Source: Phymorhynchus buccinoides (lineage: Eukaryota > Mollusca > Gastropoda > Neogastropoda > Raphitomidae). Taken from it: 64,000 nt of DNA. Below the pieces are notes generated by a model, which was given only the letters and a program-made list of their open reading frames with translations, had not been told where the DNA came from and made no database searches. Both the position numbers and the translations under genes were made by a program. How positions within the stretch are numbered: the stretch's first letter is position 1; every line of letters starts with the position of its first letter. This document shows positions 43,101 through 52,500 of this stretch, in pieces. The stretch spans positions 50,701,932-50,765,931 of the forward strand of contig CM065698.1 in the NCBI GenBank assembly GCA_017654935.2, in the 5' to 3' direction.

Positions 43101-44848
43101 CCACCCAGACGACTGAAGATGATGGCCGTGTCCACCCTCTACCGTCAAACACATAGAACATACATACACTGAATATTGTTTAATTACTGTTAGTATAACA
43201 CTTCTTATAACACATATGCATGGTCCCACCCAGACTGAAGATGATGGCCGTGTCCACCCTCTACTGTCAAACACATAGAACATACATACAGTGAATATTG
43301 TTTTATTACTGTTAGTATAACACTTCTTATAACACATATACATGGTCCCACCCAGATGACTGAAGATGATGGCCGTGTCCACCCTCTACTGTCAAACACA
43401 TAGAACATACATACACTGAATATTGTTTTATTACTGTTAGTATAACACTTCTTATAACACATATACATGGTCCCACCCAGATGACTGAAGATGATGGCCG
43501 TGTCCACCCTCTACTGTCAAACACATAGAACATACATACACTGAATATTGTTTAATTACTGTTAGTATAACACTTCTTATAACACATATGCATGGTCCCA
43601 CCCAGATGACTGAAGATGATGGCCGTGTCCACCCTCTACCGTCAAACACATAGAACATACATACACTGAATATTGTTTTATTACTGTTAGTATAACACTT
43701 CTTATAACACATATACATGGTCCCACCCAGACGACTGAAGATGATGGCCGTGTCCACCCTCTACTGTCAAACACATAGAACATACATACACTGAATATTG
43801 TTTTATTACTGTTAGTATAACACTTCTTATAACACATATACATGGTCCCACCCAGATGACTGAAGATGATGGCCGTGTCCACCCTCTACTGTCAAACACA
43901 TAGAACATACATACAGTGAATATTGTTTTATTACTGTTAGTATAACACTTCTTATAACACATATGCATGGTCCCACCCAGATGACTGAAGATGATGGCCG
44001 TGTCCACCCTCTACCGTCAAACACATAGAACATACATACACTGAATATTGTTTTATTACTGTTAGTATAACACTTCTTATAACACATATGCATGGTCCCA
44101 CCCAGATGACTGAAGATGATGGCCCTGTGACAGCCCTCCATTGAGAGAGATGGAGAGAGAAAGAGAGAGACAGAGACAGACAGTCGAACAGACTGACAGA
44201 TAGACAAGAAAATATATATATATCTATAATAATCTATATAGTATATCCCACCCGATCCGTGAAAGAGAGGCAGACACTGGAGAGAGGCAGACACAGAGAG
44301 ACGGAGAGAGAAAGAGAGAGACAGAGGCAGACAGACACAGTCGAACAGACAGACTGACACTAGTGACAGACATATGGGTGCAACTCTGCAAAATGAAAAA
44401 AAATGAAACTGTGAAAGGCGGGGTCCAGGGACCCATGGCCCCGGCAGGGTACACGATTCAGGGGGGCAACACGCCCAAATCGCTTGTGGTCACTTTTTTC
44501 TTATTTTTTTTCTGATGAATTAAAAAGAGAGGCAGACACTGGAGAGAGGCAGACACAAGTGACAAGAAGAAAAATATCATTGGCGTATTTTGGCTCTCTG
44601 AAACTATTAATATCGTCCAATGAAAATTGGAGCCCAGACTGCGGTTAGGTAACTGTCGGCATTTATGCACGTGTTACAACTTACATTCGCGGTCAACTCA
44701 CATAACGCTAAAAAATACCTGTGTATACGGACTGTGACACGCCGTAGGCCAGAGCTCCCGCAGCTGCCAAGAAGCCCATACCGGCTCCCATGCCCTTTCC
44801 TCCGGACTTGAGCCGCCCTGCTATGTCTCCGAGTTTCTTTGGGTCCAT
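27999..44848 (-). CDS. PHB2: Prohibitin-2
   Basis: Eight exons (44848-44719, 39690-39609, 38949-38870, 35422-35298, 34008-33823, 31766-31659, 28436-28359, 28109-27999) join in phase to 299 codons, the same length as human PHB2. PHB2 forms ring complexes with PHB1 in the mitochondrial inner membrane. There it supports cristae, OPA1 processing and mitophagy. Visible parts: an N-terminal hydrophobic anchor (about 20-38, [14 protein letters not shown]), [17 protein letters not shown] opening the SPFH domain, [65 protein letters not shown], then a coiled coil ([15 protein letters not shown]) and AEGEAEAAK. The LC3-interacting-type motif position 121-124 (YQRL in human) is YRNL here, still aromatic-x-x-Leu. 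The introns are long and carry arrays copied from exons 2, 4, 5 and 6. Confidence 0.98.
28110..28358. other. PHB2 intron 7
   Basis: Short AT-rich intron, no further feature seen. Confidence 0.6.
28359..28436 (-). CDS. PHB2: PHB2 exon 7
   Basis: Acceptor CGGTCAG then ATT GGT; donor ACT/GTAAGT. Residues 238-263, [20 protein letters not shown] then QNIART, in register with human [22 protein letters not shown]. Confidence 0.97.
28437..28559. other. PHB2 intron 6, proximal part
   Basis: No feature recognised. Confidence 0.4.
28560..28900. mobile_element. SINE-like repeat with conserved core
   Basis: Contains GGCCCCGTGTGCCCATGCAC then TTAGCACACATTAAACCCAG, a core word common in metazoan SINEs, after ACTAGGCCTTATGGTCTGAA. 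A related core lies at 21180-21280. Confidence 0.5.
28901..29469. other. PHB2 intron 6, mixed unique and repeat fragments
   Basis: Includes TTTGGGGACCTTCC, shared inverted with about 2690, and a GC-rich patch at 29375-29420. No exon seen. Confidence 0.35.
29470..30520 (-). mobile_element. LINE 3' end, minus strand
   Basis: Begins with (AAT)n and AAGCTTCTATAGCGCTC-TTCG, AGAGCGCTTTACAAT (LINE 3' terminus reversed). The far end (30503-30108, minus) encodes an RT C-terminal segment: [53 protein letters not shown] and LKTHLFKKF. Poly-G and CA/TA runs fill the middle. Confidence 0.85.
29850..30062. repeat. Poly-G, GA, CA and TA microsatellites
   Basis: G runs 29857-29893, 29898-29911 and 29922-29939, then GA-rich, then (CA)n at 29993-30018 and (TA)n at 30019-30036. 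The long Pro- and Gly-rich ORFs here are artefacts. Confidence 0.95.
30642..31093. mobile_element. TTAA-flanked MITE, 452 bp
   Basis: TTAACCTTTACCGGA at the left and TCCGGTAAAGGTTAA at the right are perfect 15-bp inverted termini including TTAA. The interior carries several copies of GGGGTCGTGGGAGACCCCCG and its complement, so the interior itself can fold. Confidence 0.85.
31094..31500. other. G-rich intron sequence of PHB2
   Basis: G-rich low complexity (31113-31220), then no recognised feature. Confidence 0.4.
31505..31546 (-). pseudogene. Copy of the PHB2 exon 6 3' end and donor
   Basis: GATGATAAAGGATACCAGCT then TAGCGGCCTCAGCCTCTCCC repeats 31644-31684 (exon 6 end and donor GTATCC) in the intron just downstream. 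Confidence 0.85.
31659..31766 (-). CDS. PHB2: PHB2 exon 6
   Basis: Acceptor GCCTGCAG then GTG GCC CAG; donor AAGCTG/GTATCC. Residues 202-237, coiled coil [20 protein letters not shown] then [13 protein letters not shown]. Confidence 0.97.
31858..32610 (-). repeat. Acceptor-side array copied from PHB2 exon 6
   Basis: One close copy (31858-31965) of the exon 6 5' half with acceptor is followed by five 107-108 bp diverged units starting near 32006 (CTTCTCCTGTTTGGCTTTAT, CACCAAGGTTAGAACTGG, CTCTTGTTGGATCACCTG), and a last degenerate one at about 32543-32600. The alignment to exon 6 (CTTCTCCTGCACGGCCTTCT, ACCAGGAACTGGGCACG, CTCTTGCTGGGCCACCTG) is plain. Confidence 0.9.
32611..32999. other. PHB2 intron 5, no feature seen
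   Basis: Unique-looking AT-rich DNA between two arrays. Confidence 0.4.
33005..33822 (-). repeat. Donor-side array copied from PHB2 exon 5
   Basis: About ten units of 71-88 bp. Each holds the last ~50 bases of exon 5 ([18 protein letters not shown]) and its CAG/GTGTGAATG donor, separated by CA microsatellite of variable length. The two units farthest from the exon have GACAATATGGTGGCAGTAT and are the most diverged. Confidence 0.93.
33823..34008 (-). CDS. PHB2: PHB2 exon 5
   Basis: Acceptor TCACTCAG then GTG CTG AAG; donor AAACAG/GTGTGA. Residues 140-201, [20 protein letters not shown] through [20 protein letters not shown]. Confidence 0.98.
34009..35057. other. PHB2 intron 4
   Basis: Contains G-rich patches (34248-34270, 34336-34352), an 18-bp perfect palindrome TGCGAGTCATGACTCGCA (34721-34738), and otherwise unremarkable sequence. 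Confidence 0.45.
35058..35270 (-). mobile_element. Dispersed repeat, copy 1 of 3
   Basis: TTCTAGAAGTTCTGTGCTTG, CTTCCTCTAATCTGCCACTG and AGCTCCTCCAAAATCAGAAT match the reversed unit at 37440-37740 and the unit at 62050-62300. The family is unknown. Confidence 0.65.
35298..35422 (-). CDS. PHB2: PHB2 exon 4
   Basis: Acceptor CCCCACAG then AC CTT CAG; donor AATGAG/GTGAGC. Residues 98-139, [20 protein letters not shown] then [19 protein letters not shown]. Confidence 0.97.
35389..36790 (-). repeat. 67-bp acceptor-side array copied from PHB2 exon 4
   Basis: About 21 units, most 62-67 bp, each with the CACAG acceptor, the first ~38 bases of exon 4 (ACCTTCAGAGGGTTAACATT then TCCCTACGTGTCCTG) and TACAAGGTTCTGTTGTGTG. 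Variants include GTCTGTGGG against GTCAGTGTG at the splice site, the latter changing the acceptor context. Confidence 0.95.
36791..37277. other. PHB2 intron 3, no feature seen
   Basis: AT-rich intron sequence. Confidence 0.4.
37278..38130. repeat. Imperfect tandem/dispersed repeats
   Basis: GTTTACGGAGCCCCCTTGGC occurs twice (about 37304 and 37377) and related GCTCTCACTCTC/AAAATGTCTTCCACTG words return at 37775-37945. Inserted at 37440-37740 is copy 2 of the dispersed family seen at 35058 and 62050 (GACACATTCCAATTTCGGAG, AAAGGCAGAGTCAAAGATAG). Confidence 0.65.
38131..38869. other. PHB2 intron 3, AAGGTCAAGGTCA-rich DNA
   Basis: Several CAAGGTCAAGGTCA words lie at about 38430-38455 and CCTTGAC words nearby; probably a degraded repeat. 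No exon. Confidence 0.4.
38870..38949 (-). CDS. PHB2: PHB2 exon 3
   Basis: Acceptor GGTTTCAG then A GTG CCA TGG; donor AAAG/GTAAAA. Residues 71-98, [20 protein letters not shown] then SPTGSK. It is too short for a simple ORF scan but fits both neighbours in phase and sequence. Confidence 0.97.
38950..39608. other. PHB2 intron 2
   Basis: No clear feature apart from a fragment near 39540-39585 (TCCAGCACTGAAAGGGTTAA) resembling a TTAA MITE end. Confidence 0.4.
39609..39690 (-). CDS. PHB2: PHB2 exon 2
   Basis: Acceptor GTGTGACAG then TG GAG GGC; donor CCTCAG/GTCAGC. Residues 44-71, [20 protein letters not shown] then YIEGIHLR. It is the parent of the large array at 41746-44145. Confidence 0.97.
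40085..40155. repeat. (GA)n and poly-G microsatellite
   Basis: GA run 40105-40140 followed by a G run to 40156; nested in the hAT-like element. Confidence 0.95.
40238..40457. mobile_element. Foldback element nested in the hAT-like element
   Basis: CGTGCAAATCTGTCGCTCGT at the left and ACGAGCGACAGATTTGCACG at the right are exact complements. The inverted arms go on for about 80 bp (AGTCTGTATTTGCG / GCAAATACAGACT; CACAAATTTCACTTTTTC / AAGGTGAAATTTGTG). Confidence 0.9.
41368..41745. other. PHB2 intron 1, repeat fragments
   Basis: GATAGTGACTATC and ATTCCTAAACGCGTGCGATA / CATAAACGTGCGCGATA indicate a diverged internal duplication. No gene. Confidence 0.45.
41746..44145 (-). repeat. 125-bp array copied from the PHB2 exon 2 acceptor region, about 20 units
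   Basis: Each unit contains the acceptor and first half of exon 2 (TAGAGGGTGG...CCATCATCTTCAGTCGTCTG, GGTGGG) plus about 75 bp of intron. The three units nearest exon 2 are 109 bp long and closest to the exon (GCACCCCGCCCAG kept). About 17 distal units are 125 bp with TGGTCCCACCCAG and lack two bases of the codon AGG (CACGGCC for CACAGGGCC). Units with CTACCGTC have lost the acceptor AG; those with CTACTGTC keep it. Confidence 0.95.
44146..44718. other. PHB2 intron 1, GA-rich
   Basis: GAGAGACAGAGGCAGACAG-type low complexity with an internal duplication (44150-44210 against 44270-44340), then a repeat-like CCCCGGCAGGGTACACG patch. No exon. Confidence 0.5.
44719..44848 (-). CDS. PHB2: PHB2 exon 1
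   Basis: ATG at 44848-44846, donor ACACAG/GTATTT. Residues 1-44, [20 protein letters not shown] then [20 protein letters not shown]. This is the basic N-terminus plus inner-membrane anchor, aligned with human [20 protein letters not shown]. Confidence 0.97.
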
Positions 44849-45227
44849 GTTGATGTCTGCTGTTTGTCGTCTGATGCAAACGCTGTGTCCTCTTTCCCCG
44901 ACAGTGTGGTCTGAGGTCACCGGAAGCGGAAGTGAACGACATTGATCGTCTGCTAGTACACATAATGTAATGACGTATGTCTTCCAAAACGTTCGGCTGT
45001 GGAAGGTTCTTTCAACATCAGTGCTTCAAAAATTATAAAAACCATAAAAGAAAGACTTTAATTAGCTCATTCAATACGTTTATTATCAGCTACCATTATG
45101 CTATAAGTATATTCTAATACTTTATTTTTGGTTAATCTTATTTTGTGTGCTTTTCTGACGTCACCATAATCTCTGCTTTAATTTATGCTTTGTGGTAGTC
45201 TCCCCTGCCGACAAGGACACGAAAAAC
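44849..45227. promoter_or_regulatory. Bidirectional promoter between PHB2 and MRPL47
   Basis: The two start codons are 379 bp apart and point away from each other. Both proteins act in mitochondria. The segment holds a palindromic CRE (45156-45163) and a TGACGTA half-site near 44971. No TATA box is obvious at either side. Confidence 0.75.
45156..45163. promoter_or_regulatory. Palindromic CRE, TGACGTCA
   Basis: Consensus CREB/ATF site in full palindromic form, 65 bp before the MRPL47 start codon and inside the shared promoter. Confidence 0.55.
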
Positions 45228-45346
45228 ATGGCAGCGTCCTTACGCAGCGCACTGCTAAGCGCATCGCGCTTTAGTTCCAGATATGCTGCGTTGGGAGTTC
45301 ATTTTCAGAATGTGACATCGAAAGCTGCCACCGCTCAGAACGCCAG
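45228..45346 (+). CDS. MRPL47: MRPL47 exon 1
   Basis: ATG in context AAACATGG; donor GCCAG/GTAACT. Residues 1-40: the presequence. Confidence 0.95.
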
Positions 45347-45602
45347 GTAACTGCTATTATCTTGAATAGCATTAACAGTTCTTAGGACATCAGTTACTGA
45401 GTTAGAATTTCAAAGTTAGAAGTGTGTGATGACTGATCATCATCATCAGTCTGATGGAGTGATGCCCGGTGATGGGCAGATCATGGCTGAATCAGTCAAT
45501 CACTGAATCAGTGAATACATGTTCAAAACTTTTGAACTCATGCTTAGCTATCACAGAGACACATAGACCATGCACACACACATACACACACACACATACC
45601 CC

Positions 45603-45655
<53 letters not shown>

Positions 45656-46501
45656 CTTTCATTTTCCTTAGGCCCAACTCTACAGAAACTCGACCCTGAC
45701 CTGAATAATAGTAACACACTTTTTTATGTTTGTGTCAGGGGTGCGGTGTCCCTGTTTCACACTAGCAGTCAGCGTGGTGGGCTCATGGAATTCTTCGACA
45801 ACGAGAAAAACTGGGGGGAGGAGAGCATCAAGACAGGTCAGTAACACGTGACGATTGCCATTATTTAAAACAAGAAGGCGGGCCGCGAAGCCTGAAATGA
45901 CGTGTACCTAAGATGAACGCGTCATGAGATTTTTGTCCATGTCACAAAAATGGCATTTCTTTGACATTAGTATAACCCATTTTTAGCACATGGTGGCAAA
46001 TGTATTTTCCTTCGATGGAAGCAAATTAACTCACTCGGCACTGGCCGGTTGCTTCCCCTTACAACCGTTTAGGACGGGCCATTCGACTAGGTTCGAAAAC
46101 CCATCACCACAAAAAAGTTATGAAAAGTTATGGACTGATATTTTCAGATAAGATTACTAACAGTAACACCATGCACTAAGCGATCGTAAAATATCAGATT
46201 CCATACCTTCGTCGTTTGTCTCCTATTGACGAAAACAGCTAACACATAGAAAGAATTCTCGTCTCCTTTCCATTCCCTCCATCCGTCTCAAATCTGCTGG
46301 CCAACGTTCTTTTTCTTGTCAAGCACCATCTCTGTGGAATTCTCTGCCTTCTCCTCTCCGACAGTCCAACTCAGTCTCCTCATTCAAAACCTCTCTTAAA
46401 ACCCATCTTTTTCCTGCTGCGCCCTAAATATTTGATCAGTTGTCTATCGTTGTGTGCACGTGAGGGAAGATTGATTTAAGAGGTTTGTGCTGTGTTTTGT
46501 G

Positions 46502-46537
<36 letters not shown>

Positions 46538-49500
46538 TGTGTGTGTGTGTGTGTGTGTGTGAGCATGAATGTGTGCTTGTGTGTATTTTGGTTTTGTGGG
46601 TTGTGTGTGCACGCATGTGTGTGTGTGTTTGTGTGCGTGTCTGTCTGCGTGCGTACGTTGTGTGTGAGGGTGTTTGTGTATGTGTGTTGGTGTATGTGGT
46701 CAGTCCATGCGGCTCAGTTGCTGTGGCTTACCGAATGGGGTATGAATGAGTTGGCGTCAATAATTGTGTGTTTATGTGTGTGTGTGTGTGTGTGTGTGCG
46801 TGCGTGCGTGTGCGTGCGTGCGTGCGTGTGTGTGTGTGTGCGTGTGTGTGTGTGTGTGTGTGTGCGTGCGTGTGTGTTAAAGAGAGAGAGAGAGTTGCTT
46901 TGCATATGCGCTGTTGGTGGTTGGTGTCACTCTTGAATCTTGTTTTTTGTTATTTGTTGATGAATAATTGATTGTAAAGCGCTTTGGGCTCATCTGAGGT
47001 AAAGCGCTATATAAATGTACTGTTATTATTATTATTAAGGGAAATTTCACATTTCGATCTTTGACCCCCCTCTACAACCAAACCTGAATGGGAAGTCTGC
47101 AATGATTGGTTGATTTCAAGAGAGGCAAGGTCAAAGCAAACTGAAAATAGGTTATGACTTTGCACCGGAAAGCTGGTTACCTGCCAGAAATCAAAACCTC
47201 TTGAAAACTTATGAGCCGGATCTGGGCCATTCGTCCTAAACGGTTGTGCGAGCCATGAGCCATGATTTTTCTTCTGCTGAACCCAAGTAAATCCAATAGC
47301 ATACATGTGTTATGGATTTTTGTCTAGGGTTGGCTACTTCTCAGCTTTCTTTCTTTGGTCACCCCCTAAAGTGTGTGCAAATTACTTCTATGAAAAGCTG
47401 CTGGCCAGCACCCTGTAAATATCCCGATTTGCTACCAACCCTCTCTGTGTCCTTTATAAATGCGGTCACTGGAAATGTTTATTTTATTTGTGCATCGTTT
47501 GGCTGTGTTACTGTTTTAGTGTTTATGGTTTAAGTAAATCAACACACACATACCAATGTGGCAAGAGTTGATTTTTGTCTTTACAAGGTTCACACAGACT
47601 TTCACTTCCCTCACACACTTTTGTTTACAAGGTCACCCCCTAAAGTGTGTGCATTTACTTCTATGAAAAGAAGCTGGCCACCACCACAGAAGAAGAACCG
47701 ATTTGCTACCAACCCTCTCTGGTGTCTTTTCTTTATAAATGCGGTCACTGGAAATGTTTTTGGCATAATTTATCATTGTGCAACGTTTGGCTGCTCACTG
47801 TGTTACTGTTTATGGTTTAAAGTTTTTCAACACACACACACCAATGTTTACAAGGCAAGAGTACACAGACTACTCACTTCCCACACACACACCAATGTTT
47901 ACAAGGCAAGAGTACACAGACTACTCACTTCCCACACACACACCAATGTTTACAAGGCAAGAGTACACAGACTACTCACTTCCCACACACACACCAATGT
48001 TTACAAGGCAAGAGTACACAGACTACTCACTTCCCACACACACACCAAAAAGCAGCATTGCACAATTTGTTTGTTTAAATATATACATGTATGTACATCT
48101 TGTGTGGTAATTCTGTGTGGTGTGGTCCAGGACTTCATGCTATTGTTTTAGTCTACTGCATCCATGCTGAGCTATACTATAAGGGTATTGTTATTGTCTG
48201 TGTCTGCTGCACAGACTCAGTGCATAGATTGTGTGCCCATGATGATGATGGTTTGTTAAAACTTAAATTCAGATGGTGTCTACTGTCATTTTCTTTTCTT
48301 CTGTGGAAGACCTTGAAGTATCAAAGTTTATTTTTTAATACAGCGTACCGTATTGTTTGGACTAAGTATAAGGCGCTCCCAAAAAATGTACTCAAATTTA
48401 AGATTTTGTTATTATATTTTCTTACTATGTTGTCTATCATTATTATAAGGCACAGGAGTCTGATTCTGGGGGGAAAGTATTATACTTTCTTACTATGGTC
48501 TATGTTATCTATCATTATTATAAGGCACAGGGGTCTGATTCTGGGGGGAAAGTATTATACTTTCTTACTATGTTGTCTATCATTATTATAAGGCACAGGA
48601 GTCTGATTCTGGGGGGAAAGTATTATACTTTCTTACTATGTTGTCTATCATTATTATAAGGCACAGGAGTCTGATTCTGGGGGGAAAGTATTATACTTTC
48701 TTACTATATTGTCTGTCATTATTATATGGCACAGGGGTCTGATTCTGGGGGGAAAGTATTATACTTTCTTACTATGGTCTATGTCTATCATTATTATAAG
48801 GCACAGGGGTCTGATTCTGGGGGGAAAGTATTATACTTTCTTACTATATTGTCTGTCATTATTATATGGCACAGGGGTCTGATTCTGGGGGGAAAGTATT
48901 ATACTTTCTTACTATGGTTGTCTATCATTATTATAAGGCACAGGGGTCTGATTCTGGGGGGAAAGTATTATACTTTCTTACTATGTTGTCTATCATTATT
49001 ATATGGCACAGGGGTCTGATTCTGGGGGGAAAGTATTATACTTTCTTACTATGGTCTATGTTGTCTGTCATTATTATAAGGCACAGGGGTCTGATTCTGG
49101 GGGGAAAGTATTATACTTTCTTACTATGGTCTATGTTGTCTGTCATTATTATAAGGCACAGGAGTCTGATTCTGGGGGGAAAGTATTATACTTTCTTACT
49201 ATGGTCTATGTTGTCTATCATTATTATATGGCACAGGAGTCTGATTCTGGGGGGAAAGTATTATACTTTCTTACTATGGTCTATGTTGTCTATCATTATT
49301 ATATGGCACAGGGGTCTGATTCTGGGGGGAAAGTATTATACTTTCTTACTATGTTGTCTGTCATTATTATAAGGCACAGGGGTCTGATTCTGGGGGGAAA
49401 GTATTATACTTTCTTACTATGTTGTCTGTCATTATATGGCACAGGGGTCTGATTCTGGGGGGAAAGTATTATACTTTCTTACTATATTGTCTATCATTAT

Positions 49501-52500
49501 TATATGGCACAGGAGTCTGATTCTGGGGGGAAAGTATTATACTTTCTTACTATGTTGTCTGTCATTATTATAAGGCACAGGGGTCTGATTCTGGGGGGAA
49601 AGTATTATACTTTCTTACTATGTTGTCTATCATTATTATATGGCACAGGGGTCTGATTCTGGGGGGAAAGTATTATACTTTCTTACTATGTTGTCTGTCA
49701 TTATATATGGCACAGGGGTCTGATTCTGGGGGGAAAGTATTATACTTTCTTACTATGTTGTCTGTCATTATTATATGGCACAGGGGTCTGATTCTGGGGG
49801 GAAAGTATTATACTTTCTTACTATCTATGTTGTCTATCATTATTATATGGCACAGGAGTCTGATTCTGGGGGGAAAGTATTATACTTTCTTACTATGTTG
49901 TCTGTCATTATTATATGGCACAGGGGTCTGATTCTGGGGGGAAAGTATTATACTTTCTTACTATATGTTGTCTGTCATTATTATATGGCACAGGGGTCTG
50001 ATTCTGGGGGGAAAGTATTATACTTTCTTACTATGTTGTCTGTCATTATTATATGGCACAGGGGTCTGATTCTGGGGGGAAAGTATTATACTTTCTTACT
50101 ATGGTCTATGTTGTCTATCATTATTATAAGGCACAGGGGTCTGATTCTGGGGGGAAAGTATTATACTTTCTTACTATGGTCTATGTTGTCTGTCATTATA
50201 TGGCACAGGGGTCTGATTCTGGGGGGAAAGTATTATACTTTCTTACTATGGTCTATGTTGTCTATCATTATTATATGGCACAGGGGTCTGATTCTGGGGG
50301 GAAAGTATTATACTTTCTTACTATGGTCTATGTTGTCTATCATTATTATATGGCACAGGGGTCTGATTCTGGGGGGAAAGTATTATACTTTCTTACTATG
50401 TTGTCTGTCATTATTATATGGCACAGGAGTCTGATTCTGGGGGGAAAGTATTATACTTTCTTACTATGTTGTCTGTCATTATTATATGGCACAGGGGTCT
50501 GATTCTGGGGGGAAAGTATTATACTTTCTTACTATGGTCTATGTTGTCTATCATTATTATATGGCACAGGGGTCTGATTCTGGGGGGAAAGTATTATACT
50601 TTCTTACTATGGTCTATGTTGTCTATCATTATTATATGGCACAGGGGTCTGATTCTGGGGGGAAAGTATTATACTTTCTTACTATGGTCTATGTTGTCTA
50701 TCATTATTATATGGCACAGGGGTCTGATTCTGGGGGGAAAGTATCGCTTTATAGTCAGAAAAATATGGTAGTTTTTTTCCAATGTCGATCGTTGCATAAA
50801 GTATCACCATTTAAAAATAAACTGAAGTATTGTCTTATGTTCAAAATGAATGGAATGAAAAAAGATCAATGATGATGAGGATGAGGAAGACAGAATGATT
50901 ATGATGATGGTGATGACAAGGAACGCAACATGCTAATTAATACTGTTATGATGATTTTCACTAATGATGACGATGATGTTGACTCATACTCAGGTCGTCC
51001 ATGGCGAGTGGAGGAGCTTCGCATCAAGAGCAACAGCGACCTCCACAAGCTGTGGTACGTTCTGCTCAAGGAACGCAACATGCTGCTCACCATGCAGCAC
51101 GAGTACGAGCAGCAGTGCGAGCTGTTCCCCAACCCTGAACGCATCGAAAAGGTATCGATCGTCATCATAACACAGGGCCATATTTTTGCGGGGGGTGCAC
51201 GTACCCAACCAACGCGCAGACCTCTTACTGTGTTAGTACTCTATTGGAGGTCTGTTAAATAAAATCGATTTCCAAAGAGTGTAAAGGAAGTAAATGAAAG
51301 GGAAGTAATTCAACAGCTTGGCCTGTTTTTTTATACAATTTCAATACATATCCTGCTTTTTTCCTGTTCTGAAACATTTACTAACATACGTTCGCAAGCT
51401 TCCTTCAATGTCTCCTGTATGGAGGAGAGCATCATGCAGGTGGTGAAGGAACGCGACGAGGCCTACCACCTGCTGGAGACAGGTACATAACTGGGAGCCG
51501 TGTACTATGTGTTCAGGTGGAGAGCATCATGCAGGTGGTGAAGGAACGCGACGAGGCCTACCACCTGCTGGAGACAGGTACATCACTGGGAGCCGTGTAC
51601 TATGTGTTCAGGTGGAGAGCATCATGCAGGTGGTGAAGGAACGCGACGAGGCCTACCACCTGCTGGAGACAGGTACATCACTGGGAGCCGTGTACTATGT
51701 GTTCAGGTGGAGAGCATCATGCAGGTGGTGAAGGAACGCGACGAGGCCTACCACCTGCTGGAGACGGGTACATCACTGGGAGCCGTGTACTATGTGTTCA
51801 GGTGGAGAGCATCATGCAGGTGGTGAAGGAACGCGACGAGGCCTACCACCTGCTGGAGACGGGTACATCACTGGGAGCCGTGTACTATGTGTTCAGGTGG
51901 AGAGCATCATGCAGGTGGTGAAGGAACGCGACGAGGCCTACCACCTGCTGGAGACGGGTACATCACTGGGAGCCGTGTACTATGTGTTCAGGTGGAGAGC
52001 ATCATGCAGGTGGTGAAGGAACGCGATGAGGCCTACCACCTGCTGGAGACGGGTACATCACTGGGAGCCGTGTACTATGTGTTCAGGTGGAGAGCATCAT
52101 GCAGGTGGTGAAGGAACGCGACGAGGCCTACCACCTGCTGGAGACAGGTACATCACTGGGAGCCGTGTACTATGTGTTCAGGTGGAGAGCATCATGCAGG
52201 TGGTGAAGGAACGCGACGAGGCCTACCACCTGCTGGAGACAGGTACATCACTGGGAGCCGTGTACTATGTGTTCAGGTGGAGAGCATCATGCAGGTGGTG
52301 AAGGAACGCGACGAGGCCTACCACCTGCTGGAGACAGGTACATCACTGGGAGCCGTGTACTATGTGTTCAGGTGGAGAGCATCATGCAGGTGGTGAAGGA
52401 ACGCGACGAGGCCTACCACCTGCTGGAGACGGGTACATCACTGGGAGCCGTGTACTATGTGTTCAGGTGGAGAGCATCATGCAGGTGGTGAAGGAACGCG

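Noticed and set aside
41928..44360. Series of ~101-aa minus-strand ORFs (MDTAIIFS...)
   Set aside because: They are frame-shifted reads through the array copied from the PHB2 exon 2 acceptor region, not genes.
48091..50872. Plus-strand ORFs with [13 protein letters not shown] repeats
   Set aside because: Shadows of the MITE-derived satellite; no splice structure or family.
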